Assembly: GCA_021298995.1 (NCBI GenBank)
Contig: JAJTGB010000001.1
Span: 1 to 39,779, forward strand
Source of the DNA: Comamonadaceae bacterium
Lineage (GTDB): Bacteria > Pseudomonadota > Gammaproteobacteria > Burkholderiales > Burkholderiaceae_C
Direction of reading: 5' to 3'
Length of the DNA: 39,779 bases
The notes below the pieces were generated by a model, which had not been told where the DNA came from, ran no database searches, and saw nothing but the letters and a program-made list of their open reading frames with translations. Position numbers and translations under genes: made by a program. Positions 27,679 through 36,500 of the stretch are shown here, piece by piece (the first letter of the stretch is position 1; each line of letters begins with the position of its first letter).

Positions 27679-29790
27679 ATGACCGCTGAATACAAAGTCA
27701 TTGGCGACGTCGCCTTGATTACCATGAGCAATCCGCCTGTCAATGGATTGGGCCTATCAACTCGCATCGGTATCACCGATGGCCTGACCAAAGCCAACAG
27801 CGATGCTGCCGTCAAATCCATCATCATCACGGGCGCTGGCAATGCCTTTTCTGGTGGTGCCGACATCAATGAATTTGGATCGCCCAAGGCCATTCAAGAA
27901 CCCAACTTATTGAGCGTCATTCGCGCTTGTGAGAACTCGGCCAAACCCGTTTTGGCAGCAGTTCATTCTGTGGCCATGGGCGGTGGATTGGAGTTGGCAT
28001 TGGGTTGCCATTACCGCATCGCTGCACCTGGCTGCAAGGTGGCATTGCCCGAAGTCAAGCTGGGCTTGATTCCCGGTGCAGGCGGAACGCAGCGATTGCC
28101 TCGGGTCTTGGGTGTCGAGCCTGCACTCAACATGATCGTCAGTGGCGAACCCATTAACAGCGAAATGCTGGCCATGTTGCCTGGCCAAAAGCTATTTGAT
28201 CGCATGGCCACTTCAGCCGAGTCTCTGGCAACTGAAGCCATGGCATATGCCAAAGAGTTGGCTGCACAGCATGCTGACGGTTCGGCTTTGCCTTTGGTTC
28301 GCAACTTGCCTTGCAAGCATCCCCAAGGCGACGCTTACTTCCAGTTCGCGCGCAACATGGTCAAAGGCATGGCCAAGAACTATCCAGCACCGCCAAAGTG
28401 CGTGGATGCAGTTGAAGCAGCCACCAAGAAAAAATTTGAAGACGGCATGGTCTTTGAGCGTGAAATTTTCACCAACCTCATGTGGACCCCTGAGTGCCGC
28501 GCATTGCGTCACATTTTCATGGCTGACCGCGCTGCTTCCAAAATTCCAGATGTGCCAAGCGACACACCTAAGCGCACCATTGCTTCCGTTGCCGTCATAG
28601 GGGCTGGCACCATGGGTGGTGGCATTTCAATGAACTTCTTGAATGCAGGCATTCCCGTCAAAATGCTCGAGATGAAGCAAGAAGCTTTGGACCGCGGCGT
28701 GGCCACCATTCGCAAGAATTACGAATCGCAAGTCAAAAAAGGCAAGTTGAAGCAAGACAAATACGATCAGCGCATGGCTTTGCTCACCACCACCTTGAGC
28801 TATGACGACATCGGCAGCGCCGACTTGGTCATTGAAGCTGTGTTTGAAGAGATGGGCGTGAAAGAAGCCGTATTTAAGAAACTCGACGAAGTGATGAAAC
28901 CTGGTGCCATCTTGGCCTCCAACACATCCACTTTGGACGTTAATAAAATTGCATCCTTCACCAAGCGTCCTGAAGACGTGGTGGGCATGCACTTTTTCAG
29001 CCCTGCCAACGTCATGAAATTGTTGGAAGTCATTCGCGGTGCCAAGACCAGCAAAGAAGTTCTGGCCACTGTCATGGCCTTGGGCAAAAAGATCAAGAAA
29101 ACTTCAGTGGTATCTGGCGTCTGCGATGGCTTCATCGGCAACCGCATGATTGAACAGTACAGCCGCCAAGCAGGCTTCCTGATTGAAGAAGGTTGCACAC
29201 CTGCTCAAGTGGACAAAGCCGTTGAAAAATTTGGATTTGCCATGGGCCCCTTCCGCATGGGCGACTTGGCCGGTAACGACATTGGCTGGGCTATTCGCAA
29301 GCGCCGCAATGTTGAGCGACCTGGTATGAAGTACAGCAAAACAGCCGACCTCTTGTGTGAAATGGGCCGCTTTGGCCAGAAGACAAGCGCTGGCTGGTAT
29401 GACTACCAAGCTGGTAAGCGCGATGCTATCCCCAGCGCGCTGGTGGTTGAAATGATTGAAAAACACCGTGCCGCTGAAGGTATCACCCCCCGCAAAATCT
29501 CTGATGAAGAGATCGTGCAGCGTTTGGTGTTCTCCTTGGTCAACGAAGCCGCTCACATTTTGGAAGAGGGCATTGCCAGCAAAGCCAGCGACATTGACAT
29601 GGTTTACCTCACGGGCTATGGCTTCCCCATTTTCCGTGGTGGCCCCATGTTGTACGCAGACCAAGTGGGCTTGTTCAATGTGGCCGAAGCCATGAAACGC
29701 TTCGCGAAAAATCCCCATGACGATGCCGCTTTCTGGCAACCCGCACCGCTGCTTGCCCGTTTGGTGGCAGACGGCAAAACTTTCAACTGA
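27679..29790 (+). CDS. Fused enoyl-CoA hydratase / 3-hydroxyacyl-CoA dehydrogenase
   Basis: This 703-residue protein performs the second and third steps of beta-oxidation. The crotonase half spans residues 1-190, with catalytic Glu105 (GGGLELALGCHYRIA) and Glu125 (LPEVKLGLIPGAGGTQRLPR) and an oxyanion-hole segment AFSGGADINEF. The NAD-binding half starts near residue 303 with VAVIGAGTMGGGISMNF, followed by GMHFFSPANVMKLLEVI and GVCDGFIGNRM. The order is that of FadB/FadJ and peroxisomal multifunctional enzymes. AGAGGA lies seven bases before the ATG. The thiolase begins 15 bases after its stop. Chain-length preference cannot be read. Confidence 0.95.
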   Translation: MTAEYKVIGDVALITMSNPPVNGLGLSTRIGITDGLTKANSDAAVKSIIITGAGNAFSGGADINEFGSPKAIQEPNLLSVIRACENSAKPVLAAVHSVAMGGGLELALGCHYRIAAPGCKVALPEVKLGLIPGAGGTQRLPRVLGVEPALNMIVSGEPINSEMLAMLPGQKLFDRMATSAESLATEAMAYAKELAAQHADGSALPLVRNLPCKHPQGDAYFQFARNMVKGMAKNYPAPPKCVDAVEAATKKKFEDGMVFEREIFTNLMWTPECRALRHIFMADRAASKIPDVPSDTPKRTIASVAVIGAGTMGGGISMNFLNAGIPVKMLEMKQEALDRGVATIRKNYESQVKKGKLKQDKYDQRMALLTTTLSYDDIGSADLVIEAVFEEMGVKEAVFKKLDEVMKPGAILASNTSTLDVNKIASFTKRPEDVVGMHFFSPANVMKLLEVIRGAKTSKEVLATVMALGKKIKKTSVVSGVCDGFIGNRMIEQYSRQAGFLIEEGCTPAQVDKAVEKFGFAMGPFRMGDLAGNDIGWAIRKRRNVERPGMKYSKTADLLCEMGRFGQKTSAGWYDYQAGKRDAIPSALVVEMIEKHRAAEGITPRKISDEEIVQRLVFSLVNEAAHILEEGIASKASDIDMVYLTGYGFPIFRGGPMLYADQVGLFNVAEAMKRFAKNPHDDAAFWQPAPLLARLVADGKTFN

Positions 29791-29805
29791 TCAGAGGTAT
29801 TCAAT

Positions 29806-30981
29806 ATGACCAACGCCGTCATTGTTTCGACCGCACGCACACCTTTGGCCAAGAGCTGGAAGGGTGCTTTCAATATGACCCATGGCGCCACATTGGGCGG
29901 CCATGCTGTTCAACACGCCGTTCAACGCGCTGGCATTGATGCTGCAGAAGTTGAAGACGTCATCATGGGGTGTGCCACACCCGAAGGTGCTACTGGTGCC
30001 AACATTGCACGTCAAATTGCCTTGAAGGCTGGCTTGCCCATTTCTGTGTCTGGCATGACTGTCAATCGTTTCTGCTCATCTGGCTTGCAAACCATTGCGT
30101 TGGCAGCGCAGCGCATCATCGCTGGCGAAGGTCAGGTTTATGTGGCCGGTGGCGTAGAAAGTATTTCATGCGTTCAGCAAGAAGCCAACCAACACATGTT
30201 GCAAGATTTGGCCTTGGCCAAAATGAAACCAGAGATTTACTGGAACATGTTGCAAACTGCCGAACAAGTGGCCAAGCGCTACAAAATTGGTCGCGATCGC
30301 ATGGATGAGTATGGTGCTGCCAGCCAACAAAAGGCATGTGCCGCCCAAGCAGCTGGTTTGTTCAACGATGAAATTGCACCCATCACCGTGTCTGCGGGTG
30401 TGATTGACAAAGTCATGGGCCTCATGACCAAGCAAGTGACGGTCAGCGTCGACGAAGGCTTGCGTGAAGGTACCACTGTAGAAGCTATTGCAGGTTTGCG
30501 TTCTGCATTGCCTGGAGGTTTGGTTTCTGCTGGCAACGCCAGCCAGTTCTCAGACGGTGCAGGCGCTTGCGTCTTGATGGACGAAAAATTAGCTGAGCAA
30601 CGTGGCTTGAAACCTCTAGGCCGTTTCTTAGGCTTCGCAGTAGCAGGCTGCGAACCCGACGAAATGGGAATTGGTCCTGTTTACGCAGTCCCAAAAGCAT
30701 TGGCTCGTTTGGGCCTCAAAGTCTCCGACATCGATTTGTGGGAACTGAATGAAGCCTTTGCGGTGCAAGTTTTGTATTGCCGCGACACCTTGGGCATTCC
30801 TCCCGATCGTCTCAATGTCAATGGTGGTGCTATTGCCGTGGGTCACCCTTACGGTGTGAGCGGTCAGCGTCTCACAGGTCATGCTTTGATCGAAGGCAAA
30901 CGCCGCGGTGCTAAGCGTGTGGCTGTCACCATGTGCATTGGTGGTGGCATGGGTGCTTGCGGTATTTTTGAAGTGCTCTAA
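29806..30981 (+). CDS. Acetyl-CoA acyltransferase (thiolase)
   Basis: This 391-residue thiolase cuts 3-ketoacyl-CoA with CoA to release acetyl-CoA, the last step of beta-oxidation. The nucleophile is Cys90 in [11 protein letters not shown]. His347 is in [15 protein letters not shown] and the second cysteine, Cys377, in [16 protein letters not shown]. All active-site residues are present and the length is typical. AGAGG eight bases before the ATG supports the start. It closely follows the hydratase/dehydrogenase gene, the usual fadBA-like order. A biosynthetic direction is possible for this family but unlikely in this setting. Confidence 0.95.
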   Translation: MTNAVIVSTARTPLAKSWKGAFNMTHGATLGGHAVQHAVQRAGIDAAEVEDVIMGCATPEGATGANIARQIALKAGLPISVSGMTVNRFCSSGLQTIALAAQRIIAGEGQVYVAGGVESISCVQQEANQHMLQDLALAKMKPEIYWNMLQTAEQVAKRYKIGRDRMDEYGAASQQKACAAQAAGLFNDEIAPITVSAGVIDKVMGLMTKQVTVSVDEGLREGTTVEAIAGLRSALPGGLVSAGNASQFSDGAGACVLMDEKLAEQRGLKPLGRFLGFAVAGCEPDEMGIGPVYAVPKALARLGLKVSDIDLWELNEAFAVQVLYCRDTLGIPPDRLNVNGGAIAVGHPYGVSGQRLTGHALIEGKRRGAKRVAVTMCIGGGMGACGIFEVL

Positions 30982-31011
30982 GCGCACGCGCCAAACATCC
31001 ACTGAGCATCC

Positions 31012-31048
31012 ACGGGCGACCCGCTATCCATGCAGGCCGCCCGTTTTC
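31012..31048 (+). terminator. Hairpin between thiolase and acyl-CoA dehydrogenase genes
   Basis: ACGGGCG (31012-31018) and CGCCCGT (31038-31044) form a 7-bp GC-rich stem around a 19-base loop, followed by TTTTCATTT. It is a plausible weak terminator or RNA-stabilising hairpin inside the same-strand cluster, which would separate the level of the two parts. The broken T-run limits certainty. Confidence 0.5.
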
Positions 31049-31071
31049 ATTTCCACTGAGACCTAATTGCC

Positions 31072-32922
31072 ATGAGCCTTCGGACTACTCTGAATTTTTT
31101 GTTGTACGAATGGTTGGACGTTAACCAACTGCAACAACGCGAGCGTTTTGCCGACCACAGTCAAGAAACATTTGATGCCGTGTTGGATACTTGTGAGCGC
31201 ATTGCCCGTGAAAAATACGCCCCTTTCAATCGCTTGGTGGACACCGAAGAGCCGCGCTTTGATGGCGAAAAAGTGATCCTGCCGCAAGCAACACATGATG
31301 CACAGAAAGCCTATGCCGAATCCGGTATGTTGAGCGCAGCCCAAGATTACGAAATTGGGGGCATGCAATTGCCTTACACCGTAGAGGCGGCTGCCAATAC
31401 GTTCTTTGCCATGGCTTCGGTCAGCATGGGCTCTGGCCTGTTAACTGTGGGCAATGCCAATTTGCTCATGGCGCACGGGTCAGAATTACAAAAGAAAGTA
31501 TTTGCACTGAATGAGTTCTCGGGCCGATGGTCTGGCACCATGTGCTTGTCTGAACCGCAAGCTGGATCTTCATTGAGTGACGTCATCACACGTGCCACAC
31601 CCGATGGTGATGCGTTTCAAGAAGATCCTTTGGGTGCGCGCTATCGTCTCAAAGGCAACAAGATGTGGATATCGGCCGGTGAACACGAGCTCACTGAGAA
31701 CATCATCCATTTGGTCTTGGCCAAAATTCCAGGACCTGATGGCAAATTGATTCCGGGCGTTAAAGGCATTTCCTTGTTCATCGTGCCCAAGAAAATAGTG
31801 AATACACAAGGTCAATTGACGGGTGTTCGCAATGATGTGGCTTTGGCGGGCCTGAATCACAAGTGCGGATGGCGCGGCACAACCAACACATTGCTTAATT
31901 TTGGCGAAGGCAAGTTCAAAGTCGCAACTGACAACACAGACACAGACGGTTCTGGTGCGGTCGGTTACTTGGTGGGTGAACCCGGTCGCGGTTTGGGTTA
32001 CATGTTCCACATGATGAACGAAGCACGCATTGGTGTGGGCTTGGCGGCCACCATGTTGGGCATGGCTGGTTATGAAGCCAGCTTGACTTACGCCAAAAAT
32101 CGTCCTCAAGGCCGTCCCGTAGCGGGTGGCTCGCAGAAAGTGGTGAAAGATGCTGCGCAAGCTCAAGTTCGCATCATTGAACACGCCGACATCAAGCGCA
32201 TGCTTCTGGCCCAAAAGTCTTATTGCGAAGGTGCCTTGGCGCTTGAGTTGTATTGCGCCAAATTGGTTGACGAACAGCACACGGGTTCGGCGGAAACTGC
32301 AGATGAAGCGCGTTTATTGTTAGAGGTTTTAACACCCATTGCCAAAAGTTGGCCCAGCGAATGGTGTCTGGAAGCCAACAGCTTGGCCATTCAAATTCAT
32401 GGTGGCTATGGCTACACCCGAGATTTTCCCGTTGAACAGTACTGGCGTGACAACCGCTTGAACATGATTCACGAAGGTACCCATGGTATCCAAGGCATGG
32501 ACTTGTTGGGCCGCAAAGTGTTGATGGAAGAGGGTAGGGGCGTGAAACTGTTGGCGGCGCGCATGTTGGCAACTGTGCAAAAAGCACAAGCTTTCCCTGA
32601 TTTGGCCGATGACGCCAAAGCTCTGACTGCTGCGCTTCAAAAAGTCACGCAGGCCACTCAAATGGCTTGGTCTACAGGCCAGCCGCAAGAGGCCCTGGCC
32701 AATGCCGTGCCGTATTTGCAAGCATTCGGGCATTTGGTCTTGGCTTGGGTTTGGTTGGACGTCAGCGCTTCTTGCCGAGGTGACGCATCACCTGCACAAA
32801 CAGGCCGACAGGCTGCTGCCAAATACTTTTACCGCTTCGAGTTGCCCAAAATTGATGCTTGGCTCAATGTGGTTGGCAATCGCGACATGACCTGTGCCAA
32901 TTTATCCGAGGAGGCATTCTGA
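31072..32922 (+). CDS. Long-form acyl-CoA dehydrogenase with C-terminal domain
   Basis: This 616-residue FAD enzyme oxidises acyl-CoA to enoyl-CoA, the first beta-oxidation step. It starts with the extra N-terminal helix of this subgroup (LNFLLYEWLDVNQL). FAD- and substrate-binding segments are WSGTMCLSEPQAGSSLSDV and KMWISAGEHELTENIIHLVLA. IQIHGGYGYTRDFPVEQYWRDNRLNMIHEGT carries the expected catalytic base, Glu468. The last 120 residues form the C-terminal extension seen in the subgroup. No strong SD precedes the ATG. Its stop overlaps the next gene's ATG as TGATG. Electron transfer flavoprotein genes are not in this window. Confidence 0.94.
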   Translation: MSLRTTLNFLLYEWLDVNQLQQRERFADHSQETFDAVLDTCERIAREKYAPFNRLVDTEEPRFDGEKVILPQATHDAQKAYAESGMLSAAQDYEIGGMQLPYTVEAAANTFFAMASVSMGSGLLTVGNANLLMAHGSELQKKVFALNEFSGRWSGTMCLSEPQAGSSLSDVITRATPDGDAFQEDPLGARYRLKGNKMWISAGEHELTENIIHLVLAKIPGPDGKLIPGVKGISLFIVPKKIVNTQGQLTGVRNDVALAGLNHKCGWRGTTNTLLNFGEGKFKVATDNTDTDGSGAVGYLVGEPGRGLGYMFHMMNEARIGVGLAATMLGMAGYEASLTYAKNRPQGRPVAGGSQKVVKDAAQAQVRIIEHADIKRMLLAQKSYCEGALALELYCAKLVDEQHTGSAETADEARLLLEVLTPIAKSWPSEWCLEANSLAIQIHGGYGYTRDFPVEQYWRDNRLNMIHEGTHGIQGMDLLGRKVLMEEGRGVKLLAARMLATVQKAQAFPDLADDAKALTAALQKVTQATQMAWSTGQPQEALANAVPYLQAFGHLVLAWVWLDVSASCRGDASPAQTGRQAAAKYFYRFELPKIDAWLNVVGNRDMTCANLSEEAF

Positions 32923-33251
32923 TGAGCCAAATTAACCATGCGTCAAAAAGACTGCACCATGTTGTGATGTGGACTCTGAAAGAGGAAGCACAAGGGCAAT
33001 CTAAAGCGCAAAACATGCAAAAAGCGCGTGAAGTGCTCATGAGTTTTTCAAGCTTAGTGCCTGGCATTGAACTCTTTGAAGTCGGCCTCAAGACCGAGGG
33101 GCTTGATTGCACTTGCGATGTGATTTTGAATTCTGTTTTCAAAGATGAAGCTGCATTGACTGCCTACCAAAACCACCCAGATCATCTGGGTATCAAACCC
33201 TTCATGAAAGACATTGTTGCGCAGCGGCAGTGCATGGATTTTTGGAACTAA
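32922..33251 (+). CDS. Dabb-domain (stress-responsive A/B barrel) protein
   Basis: This 109-residue protein has the Dabb pattern: LHHVVMWTLKEEA near the start, VPGIELFEVGLKT in the middle, and CDVILNSVFKDEAALTAYQNHPDHLGIKPFMKDIV near the end. Such proteins form dimeric ferredoxin-like barrels; a few are enzymes, including a plant polyketide cyclase, but most have no known job. The start at 32922 has GAGGAGG seven bases upstream and overlaps the dehydrogenase stop by one base, so the two should be made together. The longer track ORF is out of place. A role in handling a CoA intermediate is inference only. Confidence 0.87.
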   Translation: MSQINHASKRLHHVVMWTLKEEAQGQSKAQNMQKAREVLMSFSSLVPGIELFEVGLKTEGLDCTCDVILNSVFKDEAALTAYQNHPDHLGIKPFMKDIVAQRQCMDFWN

Positions 33252-33270
33252 TTTTTAATAAGGATTGAAC

Positions 33271-34062
33271 ATGACACGTACTGTCAAACAACTTTTCGAT
33301 TTAACGGGCCAAACTGCATTGATCACGGGCGGCTCTCGTGGCCTTGGATTGCAAATGGCGCATGCCCTAGGCGAAGCTGGTGCGCGCTTGATGTTGAGCT
33401 CGCGCAAGGCGGATGATTTGCAAGAAGCTGTGGCCGAATTGAAAGCTGCAGGCATTGATGCAGACTTCATTGCTGCTGATTGCGGTAAAGAAGAAGACAT
33501 TAGACGCCTGGCACAAGAAACCGTCAAAAAAATGGGGCGTATCGACATCTTGGTCAACAACGCCGGTGCCACTTGGGGTGCTGCTGCAGAAGTGCACCCT
33601 GTTTCTGCATGGGACAAGGTGATGAACCTCAATGTGCGCGGTTATTTCATCTTGGCTCAAGAAGTGGCCAATTTGTCCATGATCCCTAACGGCCGTGGTC
33701 GTATCTTGAATGTGGCTTCCATTGCTGGTTTGGCGGGCAATCCACCCGAGATGCAAACCATTGCGTACAACACTTCAAAAGGTGCTGTGGTCAATTTCAC
33801 CAAAGCATTGGCAGGTGAGTGGGGCCAACACGGTATTACTGTGAACGCCATTTGCCCAGGCTTCTTTCCTAGCAAAATGACTTACGGCTTGCTCGAGAAA
33901 ATGGGCGTCGATCGCATGGCCAGCCATGCACCTTTGCGTCGCTTGGGCGATGACGAAGATTTGAAAGGCTTGACCTTGTTGTACGCCAGCGAAGCCGGTA
34001 AGCACATTACCGGCCAATGGTTGGCTGTAGACGGTGGCGTGAGTGCCATCATTGGCGGATAA
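33271..34062 (+). CDS. Short-chain dehydrogenase/reductase (SDR 1)
   Basis: This classical SDR of 263 residues binds NAD(P) through TGGSRGLG (19-26), with NNAG at 97-100 and the catalytic Ser150, Tyr166 and Lys170 (YNTSK). Arg45 after the second strand (LSSRKADD) hints at NADPH. It likely oxidises or reduces a hydroxyl or keto group on a pathway intermediate. The ATG at 33271 has AAGGA six bases before it and is better than the TTG two codons upstream. A thioesterase gene begins seven bases after its stop. Confidence 0.92.
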   Translation: MTRTVKQLFDLTGQTALITGGSRGLGLQMAHALGEAGARLMLSSRKADDLQEAVAELKAAGIDADFIAADCGKEEDIRRLAQETVKKMGRIDILVNNAGATWGAAAEVHPVSAWDKVMNLNVRGYFILAQEVANLSMIPNGRGRILNVASIAGLAGNPPEMQTIAYNTSKGAVVNFTKALAGEWGQHGITVNAICPGFFPSKMTYGLLEKMGVDRMASHAPLRRLGDDEDLKGLTLLYASEAGKHITGQWLAVDGGVSAIIGG

Positions 34063-34069
34063 GCATTCC

Positions 34070-34498
34070 ATGAGCATTCCATTTGGCGTCCACATTCCAT
34101 TTGTGGCCAACCTTGGCTTCTCCTTAGAGAAGTTTGAAGATGGCACATCTGAATTGCATTACAGCCCCCGCCCTGAGCATCACAATTCATTTGACATCAC
34201 CCATGGCGGTGCTGTCATGACTTTGCTTGATGTGGTGATGGCCACGGCCGCACGCAGCGTGGAACAAGACATGGGTGTGGTCACCATAGAGATGAAAACA
34301 AGTTTCATGCGACCTGCCAAAACCACCGGCGATGAGCATTTGGTGGCCAAAGGTTTGTTGCTCCATCGAACCAAAACCATGGCCTTCACAGACGGCAAAG
34401 TGTATGACGCCGCAGGCCAGTTGTGTGCGCACGCCACAGGTACTTTCAAATATGTGAAAAGAACTCCCTTGGTGACTTCTCCCATTTCAACTGACTAA
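34070..34498 (+). CDS. PaaI-like hotdog-fold acyl-CoA thioesterase
   Basis: This 142-residue single hotdog domain has HHNSFDITHGGAVMTLLDVVMATAA (37-61), the PaaI/4HBT motif with HGG and Asp54 as likely catalytic region, and VTIEMKTSFMRPAK as the central strand. It should hydrolyse a CoA thioester, perhaps freeing CoA from stalled intermediates. I start it at the ATG at 34070 (MSIPFGVHIPF); the track ORF begins inside the SDR gene. The SD is weak. It sits between the SDR and the MDR reductase genes on the same strand. Confidence 0.9.
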   Translation: MSIPFGVHIPFVANLGFSLEKFEDGTSELHYSPRPEHHNSFDITHGGAVMTLLDVVMATAARSVEQDMGVVTIEMKTSFMRPAKTTGDEHLVAKGLLLHRTKTMAFTDGKVYDAAGQLCAHATGTFKYVKRTPLVTSPISTD

Positions 34499-34520
34499 TT
34501 AACTTCAAAAAGAGACAAAC

Positions 34521-35537
34521 ATGCCTACAAATCACATCGTCGTTTTAGACAATCGCCCAGAAGGTGCGGCCAGCGCTTCTAACTTCAAGTTGATTACTGC
34601 CCAAACACCTGCGCTTCAAGAAGGTCAAGTTTTGGTGAAGCACCATTACCTAAGCTTAGACCCTTACATGCGAGGCCGCATGAACGCTGGTAAAAATTAC
34701 GCACAACCTCAACCCTTGGGTGAAGCCATGATTGGCGGTACCGTCGGTGAAGTGGTTGAAAGCAAGCATGCCAAGTTCACTGTGGGGCAAACGGTTTTGT
34801 GTATGGGTGGTTGGCAAGAGTACAGCGTGATCAACGCCGATGCTGTGGGTGCACTCAAGCATGTGAACGCTGAAAAAATTTCGATCAGCCATTACCTCGG
34901 TGCCGTGGGCATGCCTGGCGTCACAGCTTGGTATGGCTTGGTCAAAATCATTCAAGCCAAACCTGGTGCAACAGTCACCGTCAGTGCAGCCAGCGGTGCT
35001 GTTGGCAGTGCGTTTGGCGCTTTGGCCAAGGCACGTGGCTTCCGTGTGGTGGGTATTGCGGGTGGCAAAGCCAAGTGCGATTACGTGGTCAATGAGCTGG
35101 GTTTTGATGCGTGCGTTGATTACAAAGAACATGCCGACTACATCTCCTTGTCTAAAGCACTCAGAGATGCTTGCCCCAATGGCATTGACGGCCATTTCGA
35201 AAACGTGGGTGGCATGGTGCTAGATGCCGTGATGTTGCGCGCCAATGATTTCTCGCGCATTGCCGTGTGCGGCATGATTGCGGGTTACAACGGCGAGCCA
35301 TTGCCCATGACCAATCCCACCTTGATTTTGAAGAGCCGCATGGCCATCGAAGGTTTCATTGTGAGCGAGCACATGGAAGTCTGGCCTGAAGCTCTGGCTG
35401 AACTGGCTGAGTTGATTGCCAGTGGTAAATTCAACCCTCGTCAAACCATTGCACAGGGCTTGTCAGCTGCACCCGAAGCTTTCCTTGGTTTGCTCAAAGG
35501 TCAAAACTTTGGCAAGCAACTTGTGAAGTTAATTTAA
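34521..35537 (+). CDS. Zinc-free MDR NADP-dependent oxidoreductase (CurA/LTB4DH-like)
   Basis: This 338-residue MDR-family enzyme probably reduces an activated C=C bond with NADPH. The N-terminal half includes HHYLSLDPYMRGRMN, the hallmark of the leukotriene B4 dehydrogenase/YncB/CurA group. The nucleotide-binding segment is VSAASGAVGSAFGALAKARGFRVVGIAGG near residues 153-181. The zinc ligands of alcohol dehydrogenases are missing, as expected. In this setting it might act on unsaturated intermediates. AGAGA precedes the ATG at a suitable distance. The substrate is unknown. Confidence 0.91.
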   Translation: MPTNHIVVLDNRPEGAASASNFKLITAQTPALQEGQVLVKHHYLSLDPYMRGRMNAGKNYAQPQPLGEAMIGGTVGEVVESKHAKFTVGQTVLCMGGWQEYSVINADAVGALKHVNAEKISISHYLGAVGMPGVTAWYGLVKIIQAKPGATVTVSAASGAVGSAFGALAKARGFRVVGIAGGKAKCDYVVNELGFDACVDYKEHADYISLSKALRDACPNGIDGHFENVGGMVLDAVMLRANDFSRIAVCGMIAGYNGEPLPMTNPTLILKSRMAIEGFIVSEHMEVWPEALAELAELIASGKFNPRQTIAQGLSAAPEAFLGLLKGQNFGKQLVKLI

Positions 35538-35564
35538 GTCGGCACCCATCCAGAAAGTCAAGCC

Positions 35565-36500
35565 ATGAGCCAACTGATTCTTCATCACTACCCAACATCC
35601 CCGTTTGCAGAAAAAATCCGGTTGATTTTGGGTTACAAAAAGTTGGCTTGGCAAAGCGTGATCATTCCCATGATCATGCCAAAACCAGACCTCACTGCTT
35701 TGACCGGTGGCTATCGACGCACACCTGTTTTGCAAATAGGCGCTGACATTTATTGCGACACCGCTTTGATCGCTGATGTTTTAGAAAAATTGGCACCAGC
35801 ACCAAGTCTCTATCCAACGCCTGTCAATGGCGCTTCCAGAATTGTGGGGCAATGGGCAGACAGCCAAGTTTTTCCTGCAGCCATGGCGTATAACTTTCAA
35901 CCATCAGGCGTAGCCGATGTGTTTGGCGGCGCACCTGAAGCGGCTGTCCAAGCCTTTGTGGCCGACCGAGCTGCCATGCGCGGTGGGGCTGCAAGAATGT
36001 CATTGGGGGAGGGTACCAGCAGCTACAAAAGCCAATTGCGCCGCTTGTCTGACATGCTCACTGAGCATCCCTACTTGATGGGAGACATGCCCACCATTGC
36101 CGATTTTTCTGCTTACCATCCCATGTGGTTCACACTTGAGCGCACACCCAGTGTGGCGGGCATCTTGAATGCCACGCCATTGCTGAAAGATTGGATGGCC
36201 CGCATGAAAACCATCGGACATGGCCAATATGAAAAGATGAAGTCTGATCAAGCGGTAGAAGTGGCCAAAAACGCAACGCCTGCCGATGTTTCTCAACTTG
36301 CATTTGTGGACGATCATGGCATTGCTCTAGGTTCAGAGGTGACCATCACCGCCGACAATTTTGGCTTAGAGCCCACGCCAGGCATTTTGGTGGCCGCCAC
36401 CAAAACACGACTGATATTGCACCGAGAAGATGACAGAGCAGGCACAGTTCATGTTCACTTTCCCCGCAACGGATTTATTTTGAAGAAGGTCAAATCATGA
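35565..36500 (+). CDS. Glutathione S-transferase-like protein with extra C-terminal domain
   Basis: This 311-residue protein opens with a thioredoxin-like GST domain: LILHHYPTSPFAEKIRL with Ser12 in the usual active position, the cis-proline Pro54 in RRTPVLQIG, and CDTALIADVLE with Asp65 for glutathione contact. A helical GST C-domain follows to about residue 230. The last 75-80 residues, from VSQLAFVDDHGIALGSEVTI to the Lys-rich end, are beta-rich and lie beyond a standard GST. Its TGA overlaps the start of SDR 2 as ATGA. A role in the cluster is inferred from position only. Confidence 0.88.
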   Translation: MSQLILHHYPTSPFAEKIRLILGYKKLAWQSVIIPMIMPKPDLTALTGGYRRTPVLQIGADIYCDTALIADVLEKLAPAPSLYPTPVNGASRIVGQWADSQVFPAAMAYNFQPSGVADVFGGAPEAAVQAFVADRAAMRGGAARMSLGEGTSSYKSQLRRLSDMLTEHPYLMGDMPTIADFSAYHPMWFTLERTPSVAGILNATPLLKDWMARMKTIGHGQYEKMKSDQAVEVAKNATPADVSQLAFVDDHGIALGSEVTITADNFGLEPTPGILVAATKTRLILHREDDRAGTVHVHFPRNGFILKKVKS

